64,000 nt of DNA. Origin: Hyphomicrobiaceae bacterium. GTDB taxonomy: Bacteria > Pseudomonadota > Alphaproteobacteria > Rhizobiales > Hyphomicrobiaceae. The stretch's first letter is position 1. Each line of letters starts with the position of its first letter. The notes under the pieces are model-generated. The model searched no databases and was not told the origin of the DNA. It saw only the letters and a list, made by a program, of their open reading frames with translations. The stretch covers positions 1,860,001 through 1,924,000 of the forward strand of contig JAWKWE010000004.1 in the NCBI GenBank assembly GCA_041397645.1. Reading direction: 5' to 3'. This document shows positions 17,522 to 24,595 of the stretch, in pieces. The translations under genes and the position numbers were made by a program.

Positions 17522-18097
17522 CTATTGCGCAGCAGAGACCTTTTCACCAAGAGCCTGCTCGATTGCTCCCGTGACCTCTGCCGAATTGGGAGCAACGCGA
17601 GAAGAAAACGCGCGCAACATGCGTCCGTCCCTGCCAATCAGATATTTGTGAAAATTCCAGGCGGGGGGACCGCCGCCCACCTTGGCAGCCCACGCATAGA
17701 ACGGATGCGCGCCTTCGCCTTTTACGACCTGCTTTTCAGTTAACGGAAAAGTCACGCCGAACGCGCCCTGACAGAATTGCTTGATCTCGCCTTCGGCCTT
17801 GGGTTCCTGCTCACCGAAATCATTGGAGGGCACGCCGATAACGACGAGCCCCTTGTCCTGATACTTGCTCCACAACTCCTGAAGTCCGGCATATTGCTTC
17901 GTGAAGCCGCAGAACGATGCCGTGTTGACGACGAGCAGAACTTTGCCGCGCCAATGAGCAAAGTTCATCGGCGTTCCGTCGATGCTTTGAAATGAGAAGT
18001 CAAAAGCAGATCCCATCGCGTCCTCCGCTGGTGCGCGAGTGGACGGCGACAGCAGCATGGCAGCTACGGCGAAGGCTGTGGAGAGTTTTTTCTTCAT
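17522..18097 (-). CDS. Periplasmic glutathione peroxidase family protein
   Basis: The 191-residue protein has an N-terminal signal peptide (about 1-24) followed by a glutathione peroxidase domain. The peroxidatic cysteine C63 lies in NTASFCGFTKQY, with the VVIGVPSNDFGEQEP block and the tryptophan motif AWNFHKYLIG further on. It would reduce hydroperoxides, using a thiol donor that in bacteria is often thioredoxin rather than glutathione. The ATG at 18097 was chosen because the hydrophobic leader starts there and GAGGA lies upstream. It sits downstream of a secreted microprotein gene and upstream of opgD. Confidence 0.88.
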   Translation of the reverse strand: MKKKLSTAFAVAAMLLSPSTRAPAEDAMGSAFDFSFQSIDGTPMNFAHWRGKVLLVVNTASFCGFTKQYAGLQELWSKYQDKGLVVIGVPSNDFGEQEPKAEGEIKQFCQGAFGVTFPLTEKQVVKGEGAHPFYAWAAKVGGGPPAWNFHKYLIGRDGRMLRAFSSRVAPNSAEVTGAIEQALGEKVSAAQ

Positions 18098-18215
18098 GGC
18101 CCGGCGTCCTCGTGGTTTCAATTCTTATTACCACGTCAGAGCGAGGCTGTGATCATCTTGAAGATGCCCGGCGGGGCGGCATGCACGCCCCGACACGGCA
18201 TCTCTACTTGCATAC

Positions 18216-18240
18216 CGCCGGCCAAATACACTGGCCGGCG
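18216..18240 (-). terminator. Strong hairpin after the 39-residue microprotein gene
   Basis: A perfect 9-bp stem, CGCCGGCCA (18216-18224) with TGGCCGGCG (18232-18240), has a 7-base loop. It lies 14 bases after the microprotein stop. No T-run follows, as in many alphaproteobacterial 3' ends. Confidence 0.55.
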
Positions 18241-18254
18241 TTACGATCCGACCA

Positions 18255-18374
18255 TTACTGGCCGGATACGGTGACGCTGATCGGACCGTGGGTAGCGTCG
18301 ATCATAAGACCGGCGTTGGCCGCACCTGCGAAAGCAGAAACGGAAAGCAGCGTGGCGAGGATGAACGTCTTCAT
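18255..18374 (-). CDS. 39-residue secreted microprotein
   Basis: An ATG at 18374 is preceded by AGGAG with six bases between. The 39 codons encode a clear signal peptide (MKTFILATLLSVSAFAGAANA, cleavage after ANA at 21) and a mature peptide of only 18 residues starting GLMIDATHG and ending SVTVSGQ. A 9-bp hairpin closes the transcript 14 bases after the stop, and a perfect palindrome (18420-18434) lies 45 bases before the ATG. Together these make a compact transcription unit. No family is recognised. The mature part is not obviously a bacteriocin. Confidence 0.65.
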   Translation of the reverse strand: MKTFILATLLSVSAFAGAANAGLMIDATHGPISVTVSGQ

Positions 18375-18762
18375 GATAGTCTCCTGTCTTGGTGAACGTG
18401 GTTATCTCGGCTGTGATCAGGATCGTTGCGATCCATGCCCCGAGGTACGCCGCCGTTTGGCTCTTGTTTCGCAGCTCTCGCGTTCGTGTTCGCGGCGCAC
18501 AACTGCGTGAGACGTTTACGATCGATGTAACAAAGCGGCCCTTGCGGACGTCGCGCGGGCTTTTGCGGCTTGCATAACTGCGCCTGCGGATTAATCTGGA
18601 CCCGTTGCCAATACCAGTCAGGCACCCTCGGGCGGTCTCGCCGTGACCTGCGCGCACCTGTATCCCACGGAACAGCCCTGGCGCGGGATGAACCCTAAAG
18701 TCCTCTCATCGGACACACACAGGGGCCACGGCCCAAACCCAAACCTAAGGAGGATTTAAGCC
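18375..18762. other. Divergent intergenic region between two secreted-peptide genes
   Basis: These 388 bases separate the minus-strand microprotein from the plus-strand 88-residue gene. A perfect palindrome, GGATCG-TTG-CGATCC (18420-18434), lies 45 bases upstream of the microprotein start and is operator-like. Nothing else convincing is seen. Promoters for both genes must lie here. Confidence 0.5.
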
Positions 18763-19029
18763 ATGAAGACCTTTACCCAGACCCTCGCCATCGCCGCCGC
18801 CATTGCCACCGTTGCCGGCATGTCTTTCGCTCCCACCGCCGCCCAGGCCGGCCGCGGCGGCAAGCAGATCTACATTCAAACCTATGAATTCAAGAAGCCC
18901 ATGCACGGTTATTCGGGCCATTCGGGCAACTATTATTGTGATTACCAGCGCCTGCCCAACCGCCGCTGCGACGCCAACGGTCAGAACTGCAAGATCGTGA
19001 GCTGGACCCTCCAGGAGATCTGTCAGTAG
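18763..19029 (+). CDS. Small secreted hypothetical protein
   Basis: This protein has 88 residues with a clean signal peptide (cleavage after AAQA at residue 29). The mature 59-residue part has four cysteines (in YYCDY, RRCDANGQNC and EICQ) that could form two disulfides. It is rich in glycine and tyrosine in the GYSGHSGNYY region. The ATG follows a near-consensus AAGGAGG ribosome binding site, suggesting high expression. A hairpin at 19073-19110 closes the unit. The family is not recognised; a periplasmic or extracellular role is inferred from the signal alone. Confidence 0.8.
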   Translation: MKTFTQTLAIAAAIATVAGMSFAPTAAQAGRGGKQIYIQTYEFKKPMHGYSGHSGNYYCDYQRLPNRRCDANGQNCKIVSWTLQEICQ

Positions 19030-19330
19030 TGATTAACGCCCTCCAATGAACCTCCCCGCCCTTTGAGGCGACAGATCAAGGCCTCGGATCAATCGCCGGG
19101 GCCTTGATCTTCTTTGGCGCACCAAACCACGAGAAAGGCATTCGCAAACACAAGGCCGGAGCGTCGAACCGGCTTTTCTTTCCACCGCCGCATCTGATGT
19201 TCCGCGCGAAACAGCATCCGCCGCAGGATGCCCCTAAGTTCGACACATCAAGCCCGGCGAGGCCGCCAGGCACCCCAATCACGAGAAGCCGCAAGCTCTG
19301 ACATTGAGACATCCTAAGGAGGACACTGAA
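19030..19330. other. Intergenic region before the HlyD-type gene
   Basis: These 301 bases hold the terminator-like hairpin at 19073-19110 and the putative promoter of the adaptor gene. No gene is seen. Confidence 0.4.
19073..19116 (+). terminator. Terminator of the 88-residue secreted protein gene
   Basis: A perfect 10-bp stem, AGATCAAGGC (19073-19082) with GCCTTGATCT (19101-19110), has an 18-base loop and is followed by TCTTTGG. It lies 43 bases after the stop codon. Confidence 0.65.
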
Positions 19331-20425
19331 ATGACCAACTCAAACAACCAGCCCCGCCCCACGCGCAGCAAGGGCCGTCTGCTTACCAGCGCTCTGGTAC
19401 TTACGCTCGCCGTCGGCGCTGGCGCATTCGGCGCCGTGACGCTCGGCGTGCCGGAAATGTCTTTCACCGGCTCTGCCAAGGCCGAACCCGCGAAGGCGGC
19501 CGTCAACGAGTTGCCTTGGGTCGCCGCAGCGCCCGGCCGCGTCGAACCCAAGTCGGGTCAAGTTCGCGTCGCCGCAGGTATGCTTGGCCGCATCGCTGAG
19601 GTTACGGTTTCTGCCAACGATGAAGTCGAAGAAGGCGAGCTGCTTATTCGCCTCGATGATGAAGAAGCCCGCGCGCGGTTGCAGGCTGCGGAAACAGAAG
19701 CTGCCTCGCGCAAGCGCGAGCGCGATTCACAGTCTCTCGACAAGGCGCGCGAAGATCTGCGCAAGGCTGAGGACGCTGTTTTCTCTGCAGAACGCCAGGT
19801 GACCAACGCACAGTTCGAACTCGAATATGAGTTGCAGTCGAAGCGTTCCGGCACGGGCTCTGCACAAAACGTTTCCGACGCACGCGCCCATCTCAAGAGC
19901 GCACGCGCCAAGTTGCGCAAGGAGCGTGCGAACTATGCATCTGCTCAAGCCAAGGCCGACGTTCCCGCACCGAGCCGCATCGAAAGTGCTTTGCAGGCCG
20001 CCCGTTCGGATGTGGCCGTTGCCGAAGCGCTGCTTGAAAAGACCCGCATTCGCGCTCCGGTATCGGGCACCATTCTTCAGATGCAGGCCAAGGCTGGCGA
20101 AATGGTTGCGCCCTCGCCCGACCAGGTGCTGGCTGTCATCGGCGACATGTCGGTTGTCCGCCTGAAGGCCGAACTCGACGAGATCGACGTTTCGAAGGTG
20201 AAGGTCGGTTCCAAGGTCATCGTAAAGAGCAACGCATACCCAGGTCAGGAATTCTCCGGCACCGTCGCCGAGATGGCTCCGACACTGGCCGCACCCAAGG
20301 TCTCACTGCGTGGCGCCCGCCGTCCCACCGACGTGGAAGTTCGCGAAGTCACCATCGATTTGGAAGGCGATGTCCCCCTGATCCCTGGAATGCGCGCCGA
20401 CGCCTTCTTCAAAAAGGTTGATTGA
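19331..20425 (+). CDS. HlyD-family periplasmic adaptor (membrane fusion) protein
   Basis: This 364-residue protein has one N-terminal membrane anchor (about 17-38). A lipoyl/biotinyl-like half-motif with APGRVEP (about 63-69) and GRIAEVTVSANDEVEEGELL follows, then a long alpha-helical coiled coil (about 110-225), the returning half with TRIRAPVSGTILQMQ, and a beta-barrel domain. The APGRVEP signature resembles the DevB-type adaptors of ABC exporters. No ABC transporter or outer-membrane factor gene is next to it, so its partner is unknown. The ATG at 19331 follows AAGGAGG. A strong hairpin lies just after the stop. Confidence 0.88.
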   Translation: MTNSNNQPRPTRSKGRLLTSALVLTLAVGAGAFGAVTLGVPEMSFTGSAKAEPAKAAVNELPWVAAAPGRVEPKSGQVRVAAGMLGRIAEVTVSANDEVEEGELLIRLDDEEARARLQAAETEAASRKRERDSQSLDKAREDLRKAEDAVFSAERQVTNAQFELEYELQSKRSGTGSAQNVSDARAHLKSARAKLRKERANYASAQAKADVPAPSRIESALQAARSDVAVAEALLEKTRIRAPVSGTILQMQAKAGEMVAPSPDQVLAVIGDMSVVRLKAELDEIDVSKVKVGSKVIVKSNAYPGQEFSGTVAEMAPTLAAPKVSLRGARRPTDVEVREVTIDLEGDVPLIPGMRADAFFKKVD

Positions 20426-20433
20426 CGCGCAGG

Positions 20434-20467
20434 GCCCGCTCCCCGACGCCCCGCTTGGGGAGCGGGC
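20434..20467 (+). terminator. Hairpin terminator of the HlyD-type gene
   Basis: A perfect 11-bp GC-rich stem, GCCCGCTCCCC (20434-20444) with GGGGAGCGGGC (20457-20467), begins 8 bases after the stop. There is no T-run. Confidence 0.6.
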
Positions 20468-20519
20468 CGATCTGTCAAAACGGACCTCTCGAACAAGCGA
20501 TGAAATAAACACGGCGAAT

Positions 20520-20716
20520 TGAACGAACACCAATCCAAGAATTCGAAGCCTCGACGGCGGCTCCTCCTTAGCGCCACATCGACGCTTCGGATAACGGGCG
20601 GAGCGAGCGGGAAACAAGCGGGATGCGGCCCCGCTTTCCCCACGCTCCGCCCAACTTCTTTTCATCACCCGCACGGTTGCGCCACCGCGGTCCCCGAGGG
20701 GCCGCTTTTTCTTTTT
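20520..20716 (+). ncRNA. Candidate trans-acting small RNA
   Basis: A plus-strand transcript ending in the terminator at 20687-20716 would contain an unpaired CTCCTCCTT (20561-20569), which is complementary to Shine-Dalgarno sequences. It is followed by a long stem-loop: GGGCGGAGCG (20596-20605) with CGCTCCGCCC (20643-20652), and inner pairs GGGAAA/TTTCCC and GCGGG/CCCGC. This layout resembles the anti-Shine-Dalgarno sRNAs of Rhizobiales such as the alpha-r14 family. The 5' end is a guess. Expression is not shown by sequence. Confidence 0.4.
20687..20716 (+). terminator. Rho-independent terminator
   Basis: GCGG-T-CCCC (20687-20695) pairs with GGGG-CCGC (20698-20705), with one bulged T, followed by TTTTTCTTTTT. 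This is the clearest plus-strand intrinsic terminator in the neighbourhood. It stands before, not after, the 75-residue gene, so it must end another transcript. Confidence 0.85.
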
Positions 20717-20810
20717 CGCAAGCACCACACGAGACCGCGTGACGTTCATGCGCGCGACCGACAGGAACGCTTCGTCCCGAACTGCGTTGAAACGCCAGGA
20801 GGACAAAACC

Positions 20811-21038
20811 ATGACGACACGAGCCTACATAGCGTTTGCGTTGGCTTTGATGGTGAATGCAGTGGTATTCGGTGTCGGCGCTATTACCGTGCTGTCAGTA
20901 CCCGCCCTGAGCGGCATCGCATCGTATCTGCTTCCCGCAATCATCGCGTTCAGCATCATCACCACGCCGTTCATCAGCTGGCGCTTGGCGCCTAACCTGC
21001 GTACCCGACCCGCGCCGACAACACTCCGTCAGCGTTAA
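20811..21038 (+). CDS. Small hypothetical membrane protein
   Basis: This 75-residue protein has two predicted membrane helices (about 5-30 and 36-57) and a polar, arginine- and proline-rich tail (58-75), which suggests a cytoplasmic C-terminus. The ATG at 20811 is preceded by AGGAGG with seven bases between, a strong site that decides the start over the upstream in-frame ATG at 20739. No family is recognised. Confidence 0.7.
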   Translation: MTTRAYIAFALALMVNAVVFGVGAITVLSVPALSGIASYLLPAIIAFSIITTPFISWRLAPNLRTRPAPTTLRQR

Positions 21039-21080
21039 GACGGTTTGCAGCGGGCAGTACCGACTCTGAAATTGCCGAAT

Positions 21081-21157
21081 TGGTCGGGGCGACATGATTC
21101 GAACACGCGACCCTCTGCTCCCAAAGCAGATGCTCTACCAGGCTGAGCTACGCCCCG
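21081..21157 (-). tRNA. tRNA-Pro(TGG)
   Basis: This is a 77-nucleotide cloverleaf with encoded CCA. The acceptor stem CGGGGCG pairs with CGCCCCG. The anticodon loop TTTGGGA carries TGG between CTGC and GCAG, and a TGTTCGAATC T-loop is present. Confidence 0.97.
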
Positions 21158-21397
21158 ACACCACTTTTCGACTTGCGAGTAAGCAGCCGCTTACTACCAC
21201 TTGCCGACCGGATATCAAACCGTCAATTTGACCCGGGAGTGGCGGTCCTAGGGCGATTTTTTCTAGTGCCGAAACCGCGGGGCAGCCCGCCGCGCGCCCC
21301 AGGAACCCCTATCCCGTCTGTTCATTGGTCCCCTCCCGCGCTAGGGTGCCCCCAGTACAGGCCCACCCACGACCTGAAAAGCGCAAGGAGACCTTCC

Positions 21398-21436
21398 ATG
21401 CGCGCGGCCACCTCTAACGTTGCACCTGGGATTTAG
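21398..21436 (+). CDS. Leader peptide ORF upstream of copC (12 codons)
   Basis: An AAGGAG ribosome binding site (21385-21390) lies seven bases before an ATG at 21398 that opens 12 codons (MRAATSNVAPGI) ending in TAG at 21434-21436. Five bases later comes the copC ATG, which itself lacks a good ribosome binding site. This suggests that copC translation depends on ribosomes finishing the leader. No copper-binding motif (no Cys, His or internal Met) is present in the peptide. Confidence 0.45.
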   Translation: MRAATSNVAPGI

Positions 21437-21441
21437 CCAAA

Positions 21442-21819
21442 ATGTTCTTGCGACGGTTACTCGTTTTTGCGCTGCCCGCGTTGTGCTTGATGAGCGCCTC
21501 GGGAGCGGCCCTTGCGCACGCACATCTCAAAGCCTCGGATCCTGAGAAGAATGCGAAGGTCAAAGCCGCGCCATCACATATCTCGCTGACGTTCTCCGAG
21601 CCGATCGAACTCAGCTTCAGTGCGGTCACGATCACAGCGCCCGACAAAGCCGAGATCAAGACTGGCGCTCTCTCTCACGGCAAGGAGAGCGACGACCACG
21701 TCGTCGACGCACCCGTGACCATCCCTGACACCGCAGGCACGTACTCCGTCAACTGGCGCGTTCTTTCAAAGGACGGTCATAAGATGAAGGGCAGCTATCA
21801 GTTCTCGATAGCACCTTGA
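21442..21819 (+). CDS. copC: CopC-family periplasmic copper-binding protein
   Basis: This protein of 125 residues has a signal peptide (about 1-25, ending ALA) followed by a CopC beta-barrel. The mature N-terminus begins HAHLKASDPEKN, which supplies the Cu(II)-binding N-terminal histidine. LTFSEPIELSFS and the C-terminal VNWRVLSKDGHKMKGSYQFSI are family hallmarks. No Met-rich Cu(I) loop is seen, so it fits the Cu(II)-only type. It would pass copper to CopD, whose gene overlaps its stop codon. Confidence 0.93.
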   Translation: MFLRRLLVFALPALCLMSASGAALAHAHLKASDPEKNAKVKAAPSHISLTFSEPIELSFSAVTITAPDKAEIKTGALSHGKESDDHVVDAPVTIPDTAGTYSVNWRVLSKDGHKMKGSYQFSIAP

Positions 21820-22718
21820 TGGATCCGGCCGAGGTCTTCACGATCCTGCGCGGAGCGATGCTCGCGGCCGGAGCGATATGCTTCGGAACGACGGCGACTT
21901 TTCTGTTGTTGAAGCCAGCTCAAAACGTCCCTGCGTTAGAAATGAGATTGCGCGCCGTTCTGCGCGTTGCAGCCGTTATCCTGGGGACTTCGGCAATTCT
22001 TGCTCTGCCTGTGCAGACGGCGAACGTGGGTGAAAGCTGGCAGGACGCGCTCTCTCCCGCAACGGTGGAGCTTTTTGCAACGGCGACACAGGTCGGTCGG
22101 GCAGCCTTGGTGCGCATGGTGTTGGCTTTGTTGACCGCAGCGATCCTCATAAGCGGACGTGCCAGTCACCGCACGCTCGGATGGGCAAGCCTCATGGCGG
22201 GGCTCTTTTTGGCTAGTTTTGCTGCATCGGGTCACGCTGCGATGCACGAGAGCGTCACAGGCACTCTCCATCAGTTCAATCATGTCCTGCACGTGCTGAG
22301 CGGAAGCTTCTGGGTTGGCGCGCTGGTCGCCCTGCTCACTGCGGCGTACATCTTGAGAAGGCGGCCATTACAGCAAGAAGCGGATGCCGCCGAGCTTATG
22401 CTGTGGCGCTTCTCCCCTGCTGGAGTGATAGCCGTTTGTATCGTCGGGCTGACAGGGGCCATCAACACATGGCTCATCCTCGGCAAAGTGCCGACAGACC
22501 TTACCGCATCCTATAACTGCGTATTGTTGGCAAAGATCGCGGCGGTGCTGACCATGCTGGTCTGCGCGTTGTTAAACCGCTTCTACTTTCTACCTCGCGT
22601 GTCGCGAACCTCTGGCGCCAATGGTTTGGCTGCGAGCATCACCATCGAAACCGCTCTCGGAGGAATCGTCATCGCCCTGGTTGCGTTGCTTGGAACGCTC
22701 GAACCGATGGCAATGTAA
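21819..22718 (+). CDS. copD: CopD-family copper transport membrane protein
   Basis: This 299-residue protein has about eight predicted membrane helices and the CopD domain in the middle (FNHVLHVLSGSFWVGALVALL, about 148-168, with the conserved histidines of HQFNHVLHVL). It is thought to move copper across the inner membrane, receiving it from CopC. The ATG at 21819 overlaps the copC stop in a TGATG junction, so the two are translationally coupled; a TTG one codon earlier is possible. It is convergent with the DUF192 gene. Confidence 0.9.
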   Translation: MDPAEVFTILRGAMLAAGAICFGTTATFLLLKPAQNVPALEMRLRAVLRVAAVILGTSAILALPVQTANVGESWQDALSPATVELFATATQVGRAALVRMVLALLTAAILISGRASHRTLGWASLMAGLFLASFAASGHAAMHESVTGTLHQFNHVLHVLSGSFWVGALVALLTAAYILRRRPLQQEADAAELMLWRFSPAGVIAVCIVGLTGAINTWLILGKVPTDLTASYNCVLLAKIAAVLTMLVCALLNRFYFLPRVSRTSGANGLAASITIETALGGIVIALVALLGTLEPMAM

Positions 22719-22776
22719 CACGGCATTGCAGAGGGATGCGCTCCCGCCAGCGCCATCTCCTCGTAGTGCTTGCGCT

Positions 22777-23292
22777 TTACTTCGCAGCGGTGAATGCAGG
22801 ATGGCGCACTTTATCGCCTGGTTTGATCCCCAAACGCTCAGCCGCGCCGCCTGCGATTTCCAACACAGCCGATACCGGCCCTTCAGAGGCGATGATGTCT
22901 TCAGAAAACGGTTGGGTCCGAGCCGCAATGCGATGGATCGTGCCGTCAGGCCTGATAAAGACCATATCGAGAGGGATGTAGGTGTTGCGCATCCACATGG
23001 TGATTTCCTGCTCACGACCGTAAGGGAACAGCATCCCCTCGTTATCTGCGAGCTTGGTGCGGAACATCAGGCCCTTGGCCTTCTCCTGATCGCTATTGGC
23101 GACCTCCACCGTAAAGCCGACCAGATCGCCAGTCGCCTTCAGGATATCGAGATGCTCCGTCTGCCCACGCGCGAGCGCACTGGGCGTGATCCAGAAGAAG
23201 GCTGCCATGCCGGCCCCCAGGATAACAAAAAGGGCCGCGCGAAAAGCGGCCCTTTTCGAGAAAGTGTTTGCCACGATACGTCTGCCTTTCAC
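22777..23292 (-). CDS. DUF192 family exported protein
   Basis: This protein is 171 residues. A signal or anchor segment (about 14-42) is followed by the DUF192 domain with VEVANSDQEKAKGLMFR, NEGMLFPYG, MWMRNTYIPLDMVFI and IHRIAARTQPFSE blocks. The family is a small beta-barrel, periplasmic in many proteobacteria, of unknown function. The start is GTG at 23292, or GTG at 23274, which has AAAGG upstream. The gene follows the double cold-shock gene by 18 bases, an arrangement common in Rhizobiales, so they form an operon. Confidence 0.88.
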   Translation of the reverse strand: MKGRRIVANTFSKRAAFRAALFVILGAGMAAFFWITPSALARGQTEHLDILKATGDLVGFTVEVANSDQEKAKGLMFRTKLADNEGMLFPYGREQEITMWMRNTYIPLDMVFIRPDGTIHRIAARTQPFSEDIIASEGPVSAVLEIAGGAAERLGIKPGDKVRHPAFTAAK

Positions 23293-23310
23293 GACAGCAC
23301 AATCGCGCCT

Positions 23311-23913
23311 TTAGTTGCGCGACGGCAATCCTACCGGCACGCCATCCGGGCGAAGCTCAGCGGCCATACAGCCCTTGCAGCCATAACCCCAGCGCACCTG
23401 GACGATCTGCCCCGGCCGAAGTTCGGTGAAACCGAAACGGCGAAGCGTCTCCATGTGGCAGAAGATATCCGGCGTTCCCTCGCCGCGTGTCAAGAAGCCA
23501 AATCCGCGGACGCGGTTGAACCATTTGACATAGGCCCGTTCCCAATCGCTCTCGGGCGTCACCACGACGTGGGTGCGCTGAGGAAGTTGAGAGGGATGAA
23601 TAGCCGTGCTCTCGTCCATGCTGAGAATGCGAAAAGCCTGCATTCCCTTGGGACGTTTGAGCACCTCACATACGACGCGCGCACCTTCATAGGCGGTCTG
23701 GAAACCGCCGGCCCTCAGGCACGTCACGTGAAGAAGTATGTCAGGCAGTCCATTATCAGGAACGATGAATCCATACCCCTTGGATGCATCGAACCACTTG
23801 ATCATTCCAGCAACCTCGAAAACCTCGAGGCCAGCATCATCCAATCGCTCCGATCCACCAATCAACGGTTGATCGAAACCCGGAATTTCCGGGCGCTTGG
23901 AGTCCCCCATCAT
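23311..23913 (-). CDS. Double cold-shock domain protein
   Basis: This 200-residue protein carries two cold-shock (OB-fold) domains, at about 35-98 and 122-190. The first has GMIKWFDASKGYGFIVPDNG; the second has a diverged version, VKWFNRVRGFGFLTRGEG, followed by DIFCHMETLRRFGF. RNP-type aromatic residues are retained in both, so binding of single-stranded RNA or DNA is likely. Such paired-CSD proteins are typical of alphaproteobacteria. It is the first gene of a two-gene operon with the DUF192 gene. Confidence 0.92.
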   Translation of the reverse strand: MMGDSKRPEIPGFDQPLIGGSERLDDAGLEVFEVAGMIKWFDASKGYGFIVPDNGLPDILLHVTCLRAGGFQTAYEGARVVCEVLKRPKGMQAFRILSMDESTAIHPSQLPQRTHVVVTPESDWERAYVKWFNRVRGFGFLTRGEGTPDIFCHMETLRRFGFTELRPGQIVQVRWGYGCKGCMAAELRPDGVPVGLPSRN

Positions 23914-24595
23914 TTACACCCCGCTACTGGGTCTTGAACCTCAAACAATCACTTCTGCACTCGTCGCGGTCCGATGACGTGGGCCTGGAAGAGCCCTCTT
24001 CAGATCCAACGCTCGCGAACGCGGCATGTGCGAAGCAAACGGAGAATACCATTCGTTAATGCGTAAGGAAGTCAGATTTTGGCCACGGTTCGCAACGACC
24101 TTCCTTCAAGGCTGATGATCCACATTCAAAACACATGTTAAGCCCATGGAACAACGGCCAAAAATCCCGCAAACTTAAAGCCTGAGTATAACCCAAGCTT
24201 TCGCATACTTAGGCCGAGTAATTCACAGGTTCGCGAGCTCAAAACGGTGCGAATCGCGCACCTGGGTGATTCGCTTTTATTGCGCGATTCGCGCCCAGAT
24301 CTTCTGCTTTTGATGCGACCGAGCGGAGCGCTTGAATGACCCGGCCTGAGGAAATCCACAACCCGCAAATCGTCAAGCTGACGCAGCTTGGATGCTGCTG
24401 ACGACAGCCGCGATCTTGACTGTGGTGCGGGTGCCGCAAGTCAGGATCCCCAATCGACTTAAGGTCCACAACAACGAAGTGTCGCAAGGGCTTGATGAGC
24501 CTCTCTTGCCGGGGGCACGCCAAGCGGGTTAGCTCACCTGGAAAGGGTGCCAACCCCACCCGCCCCGGAGCCACATCGATCGGAGACCTCGTACA
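23914..24595. other. 682-base intergenic region with inverted repeats
   Basis: No convincing gene is seen on either strand. Two perfect inverted repeats occur: GCGAATCGCGCA (24249-24260) with TGCGCGATTCGC (24281-24292), and CAAGCTG (24374-24380) with CAGCTTG (24384-24390). The cold-shock operon promoter should lie near 23930-24060 and the glyoxalase-gene promoter near 24500-24580. Confidence 0.5.
24249..24292. repeat. Perfect 12-bp inverted repeat with an extra copy of its core
   Basis: GCGAATCGCGCA and TGCGCGATTCGC are exact reverse complements, separated by 20 bases. The spacer holds a third GATTCGC at 24268-24274. It could form a hairpin or bind a dimeric regulator. It does not lie directly after any gene, so it is not an obvious terminator. 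Confidence 0.7.

Larger units (their letters stand above)
20426..20810 (+). other. Structured intergenic region with three hairpins
   Basis: These 385 bases have no convincing protein gene but contain three strong plus-strand stem-loops (20434-20467, 20596-20652, 20687-20705) and a CTCCTCCTT stretch at 20561-20569. The first hairpin serves the adaptor gene; the others fit a small RNA described separately. Confidence 0.6.

Noticed and set aside
23930..23955. Possible tRNA-like GGTCTTGAACCTC stretch
   Set aside because: No complementary acceptor or anticodon arms around it.
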